Positions 28,319 to 29,779 of a stretch of DNA of 29,779 nt are shown here, in pieces (position 1 is the stretch's first letter; the number at the start of each line of letters is the position of its first letter). Position numbers and translations under genes: made by a program. The stretch is from Zancudomyces culisetae (taxonomy: Eukaryota > Kickxellomycota > Harpellomycetes > Harpellales > Legeriomycetaceae): contig LSSK01001316.1 of assembly GCA_001969505.1 (NCBI GenBank), positions 1-29,779 of the forward strand, in the 5' to 3' direction. The notes under the pieces are model-generated. The model worked only from the letters and a program-made list of their open reading frames with translations, did no database searches and was not told the DNA's origin.

Positions 28319-29779
28319 TCACCGGGGATTACCACCGTAAGGGTTGAAGGCATTAGGACCACCAGATAAATCATCTCGCACTTGGAATCTAGCTTGTTGA
28401 GAGTATGGAGAGGTATTCATGGGCTGCTGTTGTTGAGATATATTTGGTTGGTTGTTTCTAAATAGTCTATCAGGGGCAGGAGCAACGTTCCGAGTGTAGC
28501 TAGATGGAATGTAGTTTTGTTGGGGCGGAGGTTGGTTGGAAAATTTACCACGTGATATAGCAGGCTGGCGGTCGGCAGGCATTTCGGGCACAGGATCTGT
28601 AGGCTTAGGGCCAGAAACGCGAGAGGTGAACAGGTTGCGCTGGAATTGCTGCTGGATAAATTGTTGCTGTTGCTGCTGCTGTTGCTGAACCTGTTGTTGA
28701 ACCTGCTGCTGCTGTTGCTGTTGAACCTGTTGTTGCTGTACTGCAATAACCTAATGAATATAACAATCGGTAAAATGTTAGCAAGTAAATAAAAAAAATA
28801 GAAAAAAAATAGAAAAAAAACACAAGAACTTACATTTGATGGTGAGGGCGTATTATGTTGAGAGTAGTTTATTGCATGGGCACCAGAAGTGGTTGGCTGG
28901 TTTTGGTTTTCTTCTTCCTGAGCCTGTGACGTAGTAGATGATTCCTTCTCTCGTTTAAAAACGGTCCAGTCGAAAACATAGTCATACTTCAAATCTGAAC
29001 GAACAAAAAGATCTCTGAATATGCGTTTCAGATAGGTATAGTCAGGCCGATCATCAAAACGTAGGCTTCGTGAGTAGTTGAGATAGACTGAAAACTCAGA
29101 TGGAAAACCTCGGCATAGTATTTCGGTTGAGGTGCTCATCTTTTTTTCCATAATACGATCATATTTCTGCCGTTTTGACGCTGCACGCAGTCCTTGCCAC
29201 GGCAGACTTCCCCGCAAAAAGTACATAAGCACATATCCTAAACTCTCAAGATCATCTCTTCGCGATTGTTCAATTCCCAAATGTGTGTTGATGCTTGCAT
29301 ACCGTGCTGTACCCGTCAAGTTTTTATTTTCGCGGTATGGGATATGCATGTTTGTTCTTGGTTCTCGGAACCGCTTTGCAAGCCCAAAATCTATCACATG
29401 AACCAAATTTGTACGCCGCCCAATTCCCATCAAGAAATTGTCCGGCTTGATATCTCTATGAATGAAGCTTTTGCTGTGGATAAACTCAATTCGAGTTAGT
29501 AGTTGGTCTGCAAGCAAAAGTACTGTCTTCAGTGAAAATTTCCTGTTGCAGAAATTAAATAAATCTTCCAGCGAAGGTCCAAGGAGATCTAATACCATTG
29601 TATTGTATTCGTTTTCTGTCCCGAAATGTCGTACAAACGGAATTCCCACTCCACCTGCCAGTGCTCTATATACTCGCGCCTCATATTCTAGTTGTGGATG
29701 ACGTGATTTTATTGATTCCATCTTGACCGCTACCTCTTCATTTGTCACCACATTTACCGCTATTATTTCAAATATATAT
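28319..29779 (-). CDS. HRR25: Casein kinase 1 delta/epsilon-type (Hrr25), 5'-truncated by the window edge, with one intron
   Basis: The 5' end runs off the window at 29779: the frame enters inside the kinase N-lobe, just after the Gly-rich loop (..[13 protein letters not shown], with the ATP-site Lys). No in-window start is used. Exon 29779-28834 carries the catalytic loop [20 protein letters not shown], the CK1 signature [28 protein letters not shown], and the CK1 nuclear-localisation-type [12 protein letters not shown]. An 83-bp intron (28833-28751; donor GTAAGT, branch GCTAAC, acceptor TAG) precedes exon 28750-28319. That exon encodes 143 residues: a poly-Gln tract (28750-28620), then a Pro/Asn/Gln-rich tail ending NPYGGNPR. 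Hrr25 kinases act in DNA repair, ribosome maturation, vesicle traffic and meiosis. No C-terminal Cys pair for prenylation or palmitoylation is present, which separates it from the membrane-anchored Yck class. Confidence 0.95.

Noticed and set aside
1-29779. CRISPR arrays, bacterial operons, Shine-Dalgarno sites, rRNA genes
   Set aside because: None seen. The window is eukaryotic, with spliceosomal introns and a nuclear tRNA.

Overview
This is a eukaryotic, AT-rich, intron-bearing nuclear fragment, most likely fungal. It carries UTP22 (U3 snoRNP), an HRQ1-type helicase, a Frq1/NCS-1 calcium sensor, an Hrr25-type casein kinase 1, a divergent Zrt-like ZIP protein, a complex I assembly factor (so respiratory complex I is expected) and a eukaryotic tRNA-Lys(CUU). 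CTG stands at a conserved leucine of the HGPRT PRPP loop, which argues against the CUG-Ser yeasts. I reconstructed sixteen introns. Most have GTAAGN or GTAAAN donors, several have TACTAAC/GCTAAC/TCTAAC branch-like motifs, and acceptors are TAG, AAG or CAG. That is far too many for a Saccharomyces-like yeast. I cannot name the species; an early-diverging or Taphrinomycotina/basal Saccharomycotina-like fungus fits, but a non-fungal relative is not excluded.

Layout. Nearly every protein gene is on the minus strand: UTP22 (271-4584), HRQ1 in six exons (5021-9289), a ZIP-family gene in three exons (9818-11537), a 50-codon membrane-protein ORF (13265-13417), FRQ1/NCS1 in five exons including a 25-nt microexon (17013-17984), a lysine/alanine-rich H1-tail-like protein (21769-22518), an NDUFAF6-like gene in five exons (26141-27855) and the 3' part of HRR25 (28319 to beyond the window end). 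On the plus strand are tRNA-Lys (16140-16212) and an intronless HGPRT (20222-20878). Between the genes are long AT-rich stretches (11.5-17.0, 18.0-20.2 and 22.5-26.1 kb). They hold simple repeats, a duplicated ~107-bp segment that abuts the tRNA in one copy, a possible structured RNA, imperfect hairpins, a G4-type tract and a possible transposon relic.

The genes do not form a pathway. They are housekeeping genes for ribosome biogenesis, DNA repair, signalling, purine salvage, chromatin and mitochondrial complex assembly. The most unusual items are the ZIP-fold protein that has lost its metal ligands and has an in-frame TGA at a probable intron, the animal-type intronless HGPRT, the microexon in FRQ1, and the helicase whose C-terminal cysteine motif is split by an intron. 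Naive ORF reading hides the real ends of five genes, so exon coordinates are given in each entry.
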